Positions 1 to 6,852 are shown, counted from the first letter of the stretch. The stretch: DNA of 11,404 nucleotides from Actinomycetales bacterium (GCA_022838965.1 JALHDK010000078.1:1-11404); one strand, 5' to 3'. A program made the numbers and translations. Notes: a model not told the origin generated them from the letters alone.

Positions 1-563
1 CAAAGGCGTTCGACCCGGGACCGCAGGTCCGCGAGGCTCCCGTCATTCTCGATCCAGTGGTCCGCGACGGCCCGGCGCTCCGCGTCCGTCGCCTGGGCCG
101 CCATGCGCGCCTCCACCTCGGCCGCGGTCATGCCACGCGATTCCTGCATCCGCCGACGGCGCGTGGCCTCGTCGGCACCCACCACCACGACGACGTCATA
201 GCGATCCGCGAGGTTGGCCTCCACGATCAGGGGGACGTCATGCACCACGATGGACCGGGGATCGGCGGCGGCCACCCGGCGACGCGTCTCCGCCAGCACG
301 GCGGGGTGCGTGATCTGCTCGAGCCGCGCCCGCGCCGTCGGGTCGGCGAAGACGATGGCCGCCAGCGCCGGGCGGTCGAGCTGACCGTCGACGACGGCGT
401 CCGGGAACTCGCGCGCGACGCGCGCGGACACGGGGGTTCCGGGTGCGAGGATGTCACGCGCGATCGCGTCGGCGTCGATGACGACGGCCCCCAGGTCGGC
501 GAGGAGCCGGGCGACGGTCGACTTGCCCGAACCGATCCCGCCCGTAAGGCCGACCTGGAGCAC
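1..563 (-). CDS. coaE: Dephospho-CoA kinase, C-terminal end cut by window edge
   Basis: This enzyme phosphorylates the 3'-OH of dephospho-CoA with ATP, the last step of coenzyme A synthesis in the cytosol. Translation from GTG at 563 gives 187 codons before the edge. A Walker A loop, GGIGSGKST, lies at residues 8-16, followed by the family's DAD motif (D30, D32) and a lid-like Arg-rich segment (ATRRRRMQESRG). Bacterial CoaE is about 200 residues, so only the tail should be missing. Some actinobacteria (M. tuberculosis) carry an extra C-terminal GrpB/UPF0157 domain, and that cannot be judged here. The start is supported by AAGGAGG at 569-575, five bases upstream. It sits 71 bp downstream of rpsA on the same strand, behind a strong hairpin, as in the known rpsA-coaE order of mycobacteria. 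Identification is firm. Confidence 0.95.
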   Translation of the reverse strand, partial: MLQVGLTGGIGSGKSTVARLLADLGAVVIDADAIARDILAPGTPVSARVAREFPDAVVDGQLDRPALAAIVFADPTARARLEQITHPAVLAETRRRVAAADPRSIVVHDVPLIVEANLADRYDVVVVVGADEATRRRRMQESRGMTAAEVEARMAAQATDAERRAVADHWIENDGSLADLRSRVERL

Positions 564-568
564 GGCAG

Positions 569-575
569 CCTCCTT
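569..575 (-). promoter_or_regulatory. Ribosome binding site of coaE
   Basis: On the minus strand this reads AAGGAGG, five bases before the GTG at 563. It is a near-perfect Shine-Dalgarno match and fixes the start of coaE at a GTG codon that begins the VLQVGLTGG N-terminus typical of the family. Confidence 0.8.
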
Positions 576-598
576 GCGGGCGTGGGCGTAGCCAGCGC

Positions 599-626
599 GG
601 AGGCCCGCCCCGAGGGGCGGGCCTCC
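599..626 (-). terminator. Perfect 13-bp GC hairpin between rpsA and coaE
   Basis: Bases 599-611 and 614-626 are exact inverse complements (GGAGGCCCGCCCC and its partner) around a two-base centre. In practice this is an 11-12 bp stem with a small loop. It starts 9 bases after the rpsA stop (635-637) and ends 35 bases before the coaE start. No T-run follows on either strand. Stem-only terminators are common in high-GC actinobacteria, so partial termination or 3'-end stabilisation of rpsA mRNA is the likely role. This is an inference. Confidence 0.6.
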
Positions 627-634
627 TCTGCTGG

Positions 635-2086
635 TCAGTGTCCGGTGAGCTTCTCGCGCAGGGCGGCCAGCGCCTCATCCGAGGCGAGTGTCCCCTCCGC
701 AGCGCCCCGGGCGGACGCGTAGGAGCTCGGCGCCTCAGCGGCTCCCGCACGCTCCGCCTCCATGGCCTGCGCGACCTGGGCCTTGTGGGCGAGCCAGCGC
801 TCGTGGGCAAGAGCGTACTGAGCCTCCCACGCCTCACGCTGGGCCTCGAAGCCCTCCATCCACTCGTTGGTCTCCGGGTCGAAGCCCTCGGGGTACTTGT
901 AGTTCCCGTTCTCGTCGTACTCCGTGGCCATCCCGTACAACGACGGATCGAAGTCGTCGGAGTTCGGATCGACGCCCTCGTTCGCCTGCTTGATCGACAG
1001 GGAGATGCGACGCCGTTCGAGATCGATGTCGATGACCTTCACAAACACGTCCGCGCCCACCCTGGCGACCTGCTCGGGCACCTCCACGTGCCGCAGCGCC
1101 AGCTCCGAGATGTGGACGAGGCCCTCGATGCCGTCCTCGACGCGCACGAAGGCCCCGAAGGGCACCAGCTTGGTCACCTTGCCGGGAACGACCTGCCCGA
1201 TGGCGTGGGTGCGGGCGAAGGCCTGCCACGGGTCCTCCTGGGTGGCCTTCAGCGACAGGGACACGCGCTCGCGTTCCATGTCCACCTCGAGCACCTCCAC
1301 GGTGACCTCCTGGCCGACCTCGACAACCTCGCTCGGGTGATCGATGTGCTTCCAGGAGAGTTCGGAGACGTGCACGAGGCCATCCACGCCGCCCAGGTCC
1401 ACGAAGGCGCCGAAGTTGACGATCGAGGAGACGACACCGGGCCGCACCTGGCCCTTGGCGAGCGTCTGCAGGAACGTCGACCGCACCTCCGACTGCGTCT
1501 GCTCCAGCCACGCACGCCGCGAGAGGACCACGTTGTTGCGGTTCTTGTCGAGTTCGATGATCTTCGCCTCGATCTGCTTGCCGATGTACGGTTGCAGGTC
1601 CCGCACCCGCCGCATCTCGACCAGCGACGCCGGCAGGAAGCCCCGGAGGCCGATGTCGAGGATCAGACCGCCCTTGACCACCTCGATGACGGTACCGGTG
1701 ACGACGCCGTCCTCCTCCTTGATGCGCTCAATCGTGCCCCAGGCGCGCTCGTACTGGGCCCGCTTCTTGGACAGCAGGAGCCGGCCCTCCTTGTCCTCCT
1801 TCTGGAGAACGAGGGCCTCGATCCGGTCACCCACCTTGACGATCTCGCCGGGATCGATGTCGTGCTTGATGGACAGTTCGCGGGAGAGGATGACGCCTTC
1901 GGTCTTGTAGCCGATGTCAAGGAGGACCTCGTCCCGGTCGACCTTGACGACAATGCCCTCGACGATGTCCCCGTCGTTGAAGTACTTGATGGTCTTGTCA
2001 ACGGCTGCGAGGATCTCCTCGTCCGAGCCGATGTCGTTGATGGCAACGTGGGGGACTGTCGCCGGGGCTGGCGTGGTGATTGTCAT
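635..2086 (-). CDS. rpsA: 30S ribosomal protein S1 (four S1 domains)
   Basis: S1 binds mRNA on the 30S subunit and helps translation start. The 483-residue product has four S1 RNA-binding domains at about residues 38-107, 124-189, 208-277 and 295-364. The last two carry the FGAFV...GLVH(V/I)SEL core. An acidic, Ala-rich tail follows and ends in LASDEALAALREKLTGH. Four domains (E. coli has six) and this C-terminus match actinobacterial RpsA of about 480 residues. ATG 2086 is chosen because it begins MTITTPAPATVPHVAINDIG, like the MxxxTV..PQVAVNDIG start of relatives. The only Shine-Dalgarno-like element is GGAG at 2098-2101, 11 bases upstream and so rather far. An in-frame ATG at 2152 would add 22 unconserved residues. 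The gene is divergent from the methyltransferase and followed by coaE. Confidence 0.97.
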   Translation of the reverse strand: MTITTPAPATVPHVAINDIGSDEEILAAVDKTIKYFNDGDIVEGIVVKVDRDEVLLDIGYKTEGVILSRELSIKHDIDPGEIVKVGDRIEALVLQKEDKEGRLLLSKKRAQYERAWGTIERIKEEDGVVTGTVIEVVKGGLILDIGLRGFLPASLVEMRRVRDLQPYIGKQIEAKIIELDKNRNNVVLSRRAWLEQTQSEVRSTFLQTLAKGQVRPGVVSSIVNFGAFVDLGGVDGLVHVSELSWKHIDHPSEVVEVGQEVTVEVLEVDMERERVSLSLKATQEDPWQAFARTHAIGQVVPGKVTKLVPFGAFVRVEDGIEGLVHISELALRHVEVPEQVARVGADVFVKVIDIDLERRRISLSIKQANEGVDPNSDDFDPSLYGMATEYDENGNYKYPEGFDPETNEWMEGFEAQREAWEAQYALAHERWLAHKAQVAQAMEAERAGAAEAPSSYASARGAAEGTLASDEALAALREKLTGH

Positions 2087-2184
2087 TGAGGGTGGAACTC
2101 CGATGCGGACGGACGGTCGTTGTGACAGCTGGTGATGACGACACCGGGGCATGACACCCTTAGCGGCAGTCGTCGCCGGTCGTG

Positions 2185-2214
2185 AGCCTACTACGGCGCC
2201 GCAATGCCCGGCAA
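2185..2214 (-). promoter_or_regulatory. Likely rpsA promoter (-35 and -10)
   Basis: On the minus strand TTGCCG (2209-2214) and TAGGCT (2185-2190) are separated by 18 bp, close to the vegetative sigma consensus of actinobacteria (TTGACN and TANNNT). Transcription would begin near 2178 and leave an untranslated leader of about 92 nt before the ATG at 2086. The call rests on motif and spacing only. The leader contains an in-frame ATG at 2152. Confidence 0.55.
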
Positions 2215-2220
2215 ACCACC

Positions 2221-2230
2221 GGAGGAGGGA
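2221..2230 (+). promoter_or_regulatory. Ribosome binding site of the methyltransferase
   Basis: GGAGGAGGGA lies just before the ATG at 2233. It favours this start over the upstream in-frame alternative at 2182, whose extra residues (MSLLRRRNARQTTGGGT) would be encoded across the Shine-Dalgarno and the rpsA promoter. Confidence 0.75.
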
Positions 2231-2232
2231 CC

Positions 2233-3018
2233 ATGGACGGTGAGGAAGCCCGCGTGCGGCCCGACGACGCCGTCCGCGCCAACGCGCGGTGGTGGGACGA
2301 TGCCGCCCACGACTACCTGGAGGAGCACGGCGAATTTCTCGGCGAGGCGGATCTCCGCTGGTGTCCCGAGGGACTCACCGAGGAGTCCGCGGGATTCCTG
2401 GGTCGCCTCTCCGGGATGCGGGTACTCGAGGTGGGATGCGGCGCCGCCCAGGCGTCCCGCTGGGTGGCACGCCAGGGCGCGCAGGTGGTCGCGTGTGATG
2501 TGTCCCGCGGAATGCTCGCCGCGGCCCGGGCGCTGAACGGGCGCACGGGCATCGCGGTTCCGCTCGTGCAGGCGGACGCGCGGCGGTTGCCGTTCGCGGA
2601 CCGGACCTTCGATGTGGCGTTCACCGCGTTTGGCGCGCTCCCCTTTGTCCCGGACCCGTGGCGCATCCACCGGGAGGTGGCGCGTGTGCTGCGCGGCGGC
2701 GGCCGGTGGGTCTTCTCCACGTCGCACCCGATGCGGTGGGTGTTCGCCGATGACCCGGACCCGGCGCATCTCCGGGTGGTGCGCCAGTACTTCGACGCCG
2801 CGCCCTACGTGGAGTACCGGGACGGCGAGCTCGACTACGTGGAGTTCCAGCACACCATCGCGGAAATCGTCAACGGGGTCATCGGGGCGGGCCTCGTGCT
2901 GGACGAACTGGTGGAGCCCCGCTGGGTTGAGGGGAACCGAAAAACCTGGGGGTCGTGGAGCGCCGCGCGTTCCCCCTTCGTGCCGGGAACCCTGGTGGTG
3001 CGGGCCCATCGTCCCTAG
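2233..3018 (+). CDS. Class I SAM-dependent methyltransferase, substrate unknown
   Basis: The 261-residue protein has a Rossmann-type methyltransferase fold (Methyltransf_11/25 type). Motif I is VLEVGCGAA at residues 64-72, which binds S-adenosylmethionine. An acidic residue at D89 (VVACDVS) should contact the ribose. A QADARRLPFADRTFD segment matches motifs II/III, and VARVLRGGGRWVFSTSHP matches the strand after motif III. The N-terminal NARWWDDAAHDY stretch is often seen in actinobacterial members of this group. No signal peptide or membrane segment is apparent, so it is cytosolic. Nothing in the neighbourhood names the substrate: rpsA is divergent upstream and polA converges downstream, sharing a CTAG at the stops. 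The fold is secure. A specific role (small molecule, cofactor or RNA) is not. Confidence 0.9.
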   Translation: MDGEEARVRPDDAVRANARWWDDAAHDYLEEHGEFLGEADLRWCPEGLTEESAGFLGRLSGMRVLEVGCGAAQASRWVARQGAQVVACDVSRGMLAAARALNGRTGIAVPLVQADARRLPFADRTFDVAFTAFGALPFVPDPWRIHREVARVLRGGGRWVFSTSHPMRWVFADDPDPAHLRVVRQYFDAAPYVEYRDGELDYVEFQHTIAEIVNGVIGAGLVLDELVEPRWVEGNRKTWGSWSAARSPFVPGTLVVRAHRP

Positions 3019-5651
3019 TGGGCTGCCTCCATCCAGCTGCGACCCGTGCCGATCGAGACCTCGAGCGGCACCGCCAGGTCCGCGGCGGCCCCCATCGCCT
3101 CGCGCACGGCCCGGGTGGCCGCGTCCAGCTCGCCGGGTGCGACCTCGAGCAGGAGCTCGTCGTGCACCTGGAGAACCATGCGCGACCGGAGGCCGTCCGC
3201 CGTCAGCCGCTCGTCCAGCCGCACCATGGCCGCCTTGATGATGTCCGCGGCGCTCCCCTGGATGGGCGCGTTGAGCGCGGTCCGTTCGGCGAGTTCGCGG
3301 CGCTGACGGTTGTCCGAGGTCAGGTCGGGCAGATACCTGCGGCGGCCCATGATGGTCTCGGTGTAGCCCTTCCGGCGCGCCTCGTCGACGACGGTTGTCA
3401 GGTAGCGCCGCACGCCCCCGAACCGTTCGAAGTAGATCTCCATGAGGCGCCTTGCCTCGGGCAGATCGATGGAGAGCTGACGTGAGAGCCCGTAGGCGCT
3501 GAGCCCGTAGGCCAGTCCGTAGCTCACGGCCTTGACCCTCGACCGCATCGCGGGGGTGACCTCGTCAGCGGCCACGCCGAACACCCGCGAGCCGACGTAG
3601 CGGTGCAGATCCTCACCCGCACCGAACGCCGCGATGAGCTCCGCATCGCCGGAGAGGTGCGCCATGATCCGCATCTCGATCTGGGAGTAGTCCGCCGTCA
3701 TGAGGCACTCGAACCCGTCCGAGACCACGAAGGCCTCCCGGATTCGCTGACCCTCCGGTGTGCGCACCGGGATGTTCTGCAGGTTGGGGTCCAGGGAGGA
3801 GAGCCGCCCGGTCGCGGCCACCGTCTGGGCGAAGGTGGTGTGGATCCGCCCGTCCGGCCCCACCGTCCGCCGCAGCGTCTCCACCGTCTGCCGGAGCTTG
3901 TTCTGGTCCCGGTGGACGAGGAGATGGCGGAGGAACTCGTGGCCGGTCCGCGCGAAGAGATCGGTGAGGGCATCGGCGTCGGTGGTGTATCCGGTCTTGG
4001 TCCGCTTCGTGCGGGGCATTCCCAGTTCGTCGAAGAGCACCTCCTGCAACTGCTTCGGGCTCGACAGGTTCACCTCCCGGCCGATCACCGCCCAGCAGTC
4101 ACGCGCCGCCTGGTCGACTCGTGCGGCGAACTCCGCCTCCAGGGCGGCGAGGTACGGTTCGTCCACCGCGATGCCCACGGCCTCCATGCGCTGCAGTGCG
4201 CGCTGCACCGGCAGCTCGAGGTCCGTCAGGAGGCGTTCCGCTCCGCGCGCCCGCAGCTCGAGGGTGAGCTGTTCGGCGAGGTCGTGCACCGCCGTCGCAC
4301 GGGCCACCGAGTCCGCGTCGCCACCGCCCAGGTCGAGGGTGCCCTGGCCGCCATGGGGGCCGGACGCGAGTTCGCGCCTCAGGAAGCGCATGGCCAGTTC
4401 GCCCAGCTCGTAGGTCCGCTGCCCCGGGTAGCAGAGGTAGGCTGCCAGCGCCGTGTCGAACACGACACCCCGGAGCGTCACCCCCCTGCCCCGGAGCTGG
4501 TGCCACGCCGCCTTGGCGTCATGGAGCGCTTTCGGCGAGTCGGATGCGAGCCACTCGAGCACGGCGGCCGCGTCACGCCCACCCTGGGTGAGGTCGACCG
4601 ACGCGGTCTCGGCGTCGTCGGCGAGCGAGACCGTCCAGGCGTCCCACCGGGACCCGACGACGTCGACGGCGACCCGGCCCGCCCGTGTCCGAACCCACGC
4701 CGCCACGTCCGCGACGCCGTGCCGCTCGCCGGTTCCCACCGGCGTCTCCTCCTCCCCTGACGGGAGGACGGCGAAGACCCGGTCCCGCAGGGCACTGAAC
4801 TGGAGCGCGTTGAACAGCTCCGCCATCGCGCGGCGGTCGCCGGGACCGCGATGAAGGTCATGGGGCCGCACGGGCAGGTCGAGGTCGGAGACCAGCTGGT
4901 TGAGCTGCCGGTTGCGGAGCACCTCGGCGAGATGGGCACGCAGGGCCTCACCCGCCTTGCCCGGAATCACGTCCGCGTTCGCGACGACATTCTCGAGGCC
5001 CCCGTACTGGGCGATCCACCTGGCCGCGGTCTTGGGCCCCACCCCGGGCACGCCCGCGAGATTGTCCGACGACTCCCCTACCAGGGCGGCGAGTTCCGGA
5101 TAGCGTTCGGGCGGCACCCCGTACTTCTCCTCCACCGCCGCGGGCGTCATCCGGGCGAGGGTGGAGACGCCCCGCACCGGGTAGAGGACGGTCACGTCGT
5201 CGCTCACCAGCTGGAAGGTGTCCCGGTCCCCGGAGATGATGAGCACCTCCATCCCCTCGGCGACGGCCGCGCGGGCGAGCGTTGCGATCACGTCGTCCGC
5301 CTCGTACCCCTCCCGGGACAGTTCCACCAGGCCCATCGCCCGAACCGCTTCCCTGATCAGGGGCACCTGGTCGCGGAAATCCTCCGGGAGGGCGTCCCGC
5401 GTGCCCTTGTACTCGGGGAAGACCGCGGTGCGGAAGGTCTCCCGGCCGACATCGAACGCGATCGCGACATGCGTGGGATCCTCGTCCGCCAGCACCTTCG
5501 CGAGCATGGAGAGGAACCCGTAGATGGCGTTCGTGGCCTGACCGCTGGTGGTGGTGAAGTTCTCCACCGGCAGGGCGTAGAAGGCGCGGAACGCCATGGA
5601 ATGCCCGTCCACCAGGAGGAGCCGCTCTCTGTTTCCCACACCTGACACCAT
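3015..5651 (-). CDS. polA: DNA polymerase I
   Basis: Pol I fills gaps, removes RNA primers and serves in excision repair. The product is about 878 residues. The N-terminal 5'-3' exonuclease (to about residue 290) shows LLLVDGHSMAFRAFYALP, ISGDRDTFQLV and the helix-hairpin-helix GVPGVGPKTAARW. The central 3'-5' exonuclease-like domain keeps D330 (VAVDVV), but the usual Glu two residues on is V332 and the second and third acidic motifs are not recognisable. It therefore probably lacks proofreading, as in mycobacterial PolA. Polymerase motif A is DYSQIEMR (D654), motif B runs from K707 to Y711 (KAVSYGLAYG), and motif C is VHDE (D831, E832). The start is uncertain: ATG 5660, ATG 5651 and GTG 5639 are all in frame with no clear Shine-Dalgarno. 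A TATGGT lies 7 bases before GTG 5639, which would suit a leaderless start. The gene converges with the methyltransferase. Confidence 0.96.
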   Translation of the reverse strand: MVSGVGNRERLLLVDGHSMAFRAFYALPVENFTTTSGQATNAIYGFLSMLAKVLADEDPTHVAIAFDVGRETFRTAVFPEYKGTRDALPEDFRDQVPLIREAVRAMGLVELSREGYEADDVIATLARAAVAEGMEVLIISGDRDTFQLVSDDVTVLYPVRGVSTLARMTPAAVEEKYGVPPERYPELAALVGESSDNLAGVPGVGPKTAARWIAQYGGLENVVANADVIPGKAGEALRAHLAEVLRNRQLNQLVSDLDLPVRPHDLHRGPGDRRAMAELFNALQFSALRDRVFAVLPSGEEETPVGTGERHGVADVAAWVRTRAGRVAVDVVGSRWDAWTVSLADDAETASVDLTQGGRDAAAVLEWLASDSPKALHDAKAAWHQLRGRGVTLRGVVFDTALAAYLCYPGQRTYELGELAMRFLRRELASGPHGGQGTLDLGGGDADSVARATAVHDLAEQLTLELRARGAERLLTDLELPVQRALQRMEAVGIAVDEPYLAALEAEFAARVDQAARDCWAVIGREVNLSSPKQLQEVLFDELGMPRTKRTKTGYTTDADALTDLFARTGHEFLRHLLVHRDQNKLRQTVETLRRTVGPDGRIHTTFAQTVAATGRLSSLDPNLQNIPVRTPEGQRIREAFVVSDGFECLMTADYSQIEMRIMAHLSGDAELIAAFGAGEDLHRYVGSRVFGVAADEVTPAMRSRVKAVSYGLAYGLSAYGLSRQLSIDLPEARRLMEIYFERFGGVRRYLTTVVDEARRKGYTETIMGRRRYLPDLTSDNRQRRELAERTALNAPIQGSAADIIKAAMVRLDERLTADGLRSRMVLQVHDELLLEVAPGELDAATRAVREAMGAAADLAVPLEVSIGTGRSWMEAAH

Positions 5652-5658
5652 AGAACGC

Positions 5659-6069
5659 ATGGACGACACCGACGATCTCGTGACGCGATTCAACGCGGCC
5701 TCGCGGGGCACCCTCATCGAGCGGATGGGGATCGTGTTCACCGAGGTCCGCCCGGGCCGCGTGTCCGCGCGCATGCCCGTGGCGGGAAACACGCAGCCGC
5801 ACGGCATCCTGCACGGCGGGGCGTCGGTGGTCCTGGCGGAGACGGCAGGATCGGTCGCCGCCACGGTCGGGGCCGCAGCGCTCACCGGGGCACGGGTCGC
5901 GGGTGTGGAGGTGAACGCCTCCCACCACCGCGTGGTCCGGTCCGGCCACGTGACGGCGGTGGCCACGCCGCTGCACGAGGGCCGGTCCCTGGCAACCTAT
6001 GCCGTGACCATCTCCGACGACGACGGCCACCGGGTGTGCACCGCCCGGCTCACGTGCGTGGTCCGCTGA
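5659..6069 (+). CDS. Hotdog-fold acyl-CoA thioesterase (PaaI/MenI-like)
   Basis: This 136-residue cytosolic enzyme should hydrolyse an acyl-CoA thioester. It has one 4HBT hotdog domain. The N-T-Q-P-H-G-I-L-H-G-G-A segment (residues 44-55) followed by VVLAETAGS with E61 corresponds closely to the active site of E. coli YdiI/MenI, in which the equivalent Glu (E63) is catalytic. GVEVNASHHR also matches that family's EINANH strand. Length equals YdiI (136). Known relatives cleave 1,4-dihydroxy-2-naphthoyl-CoA (menaquinone path), dihydroxybenzoyl-type or phenylacetyl-CoA thioesters. No men gene is nearby, so the substrate is open. ATG 5659 gives the family length, and there is no Shine-Dalgarno in the 18 bases before it, so the mRNA may be leaderless. 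It is divergent from polA with 7 bp or less between starts. Confidence 0.9.
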   Translation: MDDTDDLVTRFNAASRGTLIERMGIVFTEVRPGRVSARMPVAGNTQPHGILHGGASVVLAETAGSVAATVGAAALTGARVAGVEVNASHHRVVRSGHVTAVATPLHEGRSLATYAVTISDDDGHRVCTARLTCVVR

Positions 6070-6080
6070 CCCCTGTCCCC

Positions 6081-6114
6081 CGTGGTACGGCGGGCCGCGT
6101 GGTCCGGCGGGCCG
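6081..6114. repeat. 17-bp tandem direct repeat, two copies
   Basis: Copy 1 (6081-6097) and copy 2 (6098-6114) abut exactly and differ at a single base (A at 6087, C at 6104). Both read CGTGGTNCGGCGGGCCG. They fill most of the 51-bp gap between the converging stops of the thioesterase and pdtaR. Copy 2 can fold a short CCGGC/GCCGG stem. The repeat may be a replication-slippage duplication or part of a weak bidirectional terminator. Only the repeat itself is seen; the function is not. Confidence 0.7.
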
Positions 6115-6120
6115 GGGCCG

Positions 6121-6732
6121 TCAGGCGTTGCCCACCTGCTCGATCACGGCGTCGGCGACCTCACGCATGGTGAGACGGCGGTCCATCGAGGTCTTCTGGA
6201 TCCACCGGAACGACTCCGGTTCGGTCAGACCCATCTTGGTCATCAGGAGACCCTTGGCGCGGTCCACGCGCTTGCGTGTCTCGAAACGCTCCTGGAGGTC
6301 GGCGATCTCGGATTCGAGCGAGACGATCTCCTGGAAGCGCGAGACCGCGATCTCCAGCGCGGGCAGCAGGTCAGAGGGGGTGAACGGCTTCACGACGTAG
6401 GCCATCGCACCCGCGTCCCGGGCCCGCTCCACGAGCTCGGTCTGCGAGAAGGCCGTGAGCATCACGACGGCGCAGGCCCGGTCCTTCATCAGCTGCTCGG
6501 CGGCCGTGATCCCGTCCATCTCGGGCATCTTGACGTCCATGACGATGACATCGGGCTCGAGCTCGTTGACCAGGGCGATGGCCGTCTCGCCGTCACCCGC
6601 CTCCCCGACGACGTCGTATCCCGCGTCCCGCAGGGACTCCACAATGTCCAGCCGGATCAGCGGCTCGTCCTCGGCAACCACCACCCGGCGGCGCGGGCGC
6701 ACCTCGTTGTCCTGGCGTGCTTCCTTGGCCAC
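6121..6732 (-). CDS. pdtaR: Response regulator with ANTAR RNA-binding domain, PdtaR-like
   Basis: The 203-residue protein has a receiver domain (about 16-130) with acidic pocket E21/D22, phospho-acceptor D66 (VIVMDVKMPEMDG), T93 and K115. A short coiled linker (about 131-155) follows, then an ANTAR domain (about 142-200) with RAKGLLM, GLTEPESFRWIQ and SMDRRLTMREVADAVIE. It aligns along its whole length with M. tuberculosis PdtaR (Rv1626, 205 aa). Phosphorylated ANTAR regulators bind paired hexaloop hairpins in nascent RNA and prevent termination. The partner kinase (PdtaS) is not in the window. GTG 6732 is chosen because GAGG at 6738-6741 precedes it. The longer ATG start at 6804 would lie inside the tRNA. 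tRNA-Leu ends only 28 bases upstream, so the two may share a transcript. Confidence 0.94.
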   Translation of the reverse strand: MAKEARQDNEVRPRRRVVVAEDEPLIRLDIVESLRDAGYDVVGEAGDGETAIALVNELEPDVIVMDVKMPEMDGITAAEQLMKDRACAVVMLTAFSQTELVERARDAGAMAYVVKPFTPSDLLPALEIAVSRFQEIVSLESEIADLQERFETRKRVDRAKGLLMTKMGLTEPESFRWIQKTSMDRRLTMREVADAVIEQVGNA

Positions 6733-6760
6733 GGTGTCCTCGTTTCTGTTCGCTGCACGG

Positions 6761-6842
6761 TGCTCCCGGCGGGATTCGAACCCGCACGCCTCTCGGCGCC
6801 GCATTTTGAGTGCGGTGTGTCTGCCAGTTCCACCACAGGAGC
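6761..6842 (-). tRNA. tRNA-Leu, anticodon CAA
   Basis: The minus strand folds as a class II tRNA. The acceptor stem is GCTCCTG with CGGGAGC (one T-G pair). The D-arm region is GTGGAACTGGCAGAC. The anticodon stem CCGCA/TGCGG encloses loop CTCAAAA, with anticodon CAA at 6806-6808. A long variable arm holds GCC-GAGA-GGC, and the T-arm is GCGGG-TTCGAAT-CCCGC. The discriminator base is A, as in leucine tRNAs. The anticodon reads UUG, a rare codon in GC-rich genomes. The 3' CCA is not encoded (the next bases are CCG), so a CCA-adding enzyme must finish it. It lies between pyk and pdtaR on the same strand. Confidence 0.96.
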
Positions 6843-6852
6843 CGCGCAGCCA

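Larger units (their letters stand above)
2087..2232. other. Divergent intergenic region, rpsA / methyltransferase
   Basis: These 146 bp separate two divergent genes and must hold both promoters. On minus I can see a plausible rpsA promoter at 2185-2214. On plus I find no convincing -35/-10 pair for the methyltransferase, only its Shine-Dalgarno at 2221-2230. No RNA gene or strong dyad was recognised. There is a short potential stem in the rpsA leader, GGTG/CACC around 2131-2145. Confidence 0.5.

Noticed and set aside
638..2089. A 483-codon plus-strand open frame exactly opposite rpsA
   Set aside because: It mirrors rpsA over its full length, has no recognisable domain and is rich in low-complexity residues. 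Long antisense frames are expected from GC-biased codon use. The same applies to those at 3603-4760, 4851-5645, 6932-8341 and 8795-9814.
2182..2232. Upstream start for the methyltransferase
   Set aside because: The added residues overlap the rpsA promoter and the GGAGGAGGGA ribosome site that precedes the ATG at 2233.
5661..5966. N-terminal extension of polA up to an ATG at 5966
   Set aside because: The extra residues have no similarity to PolA and lie opposite most of the well-conserved thioesterase gene. PolA homology starts at about LLLVDGHSMAF.
6733..6804. Longer pdtaR start inside the tRNA gene
   Set aside because: It would translate part of tRNA-Leu. GTG 6732 has a ribosome site and gives the family length.
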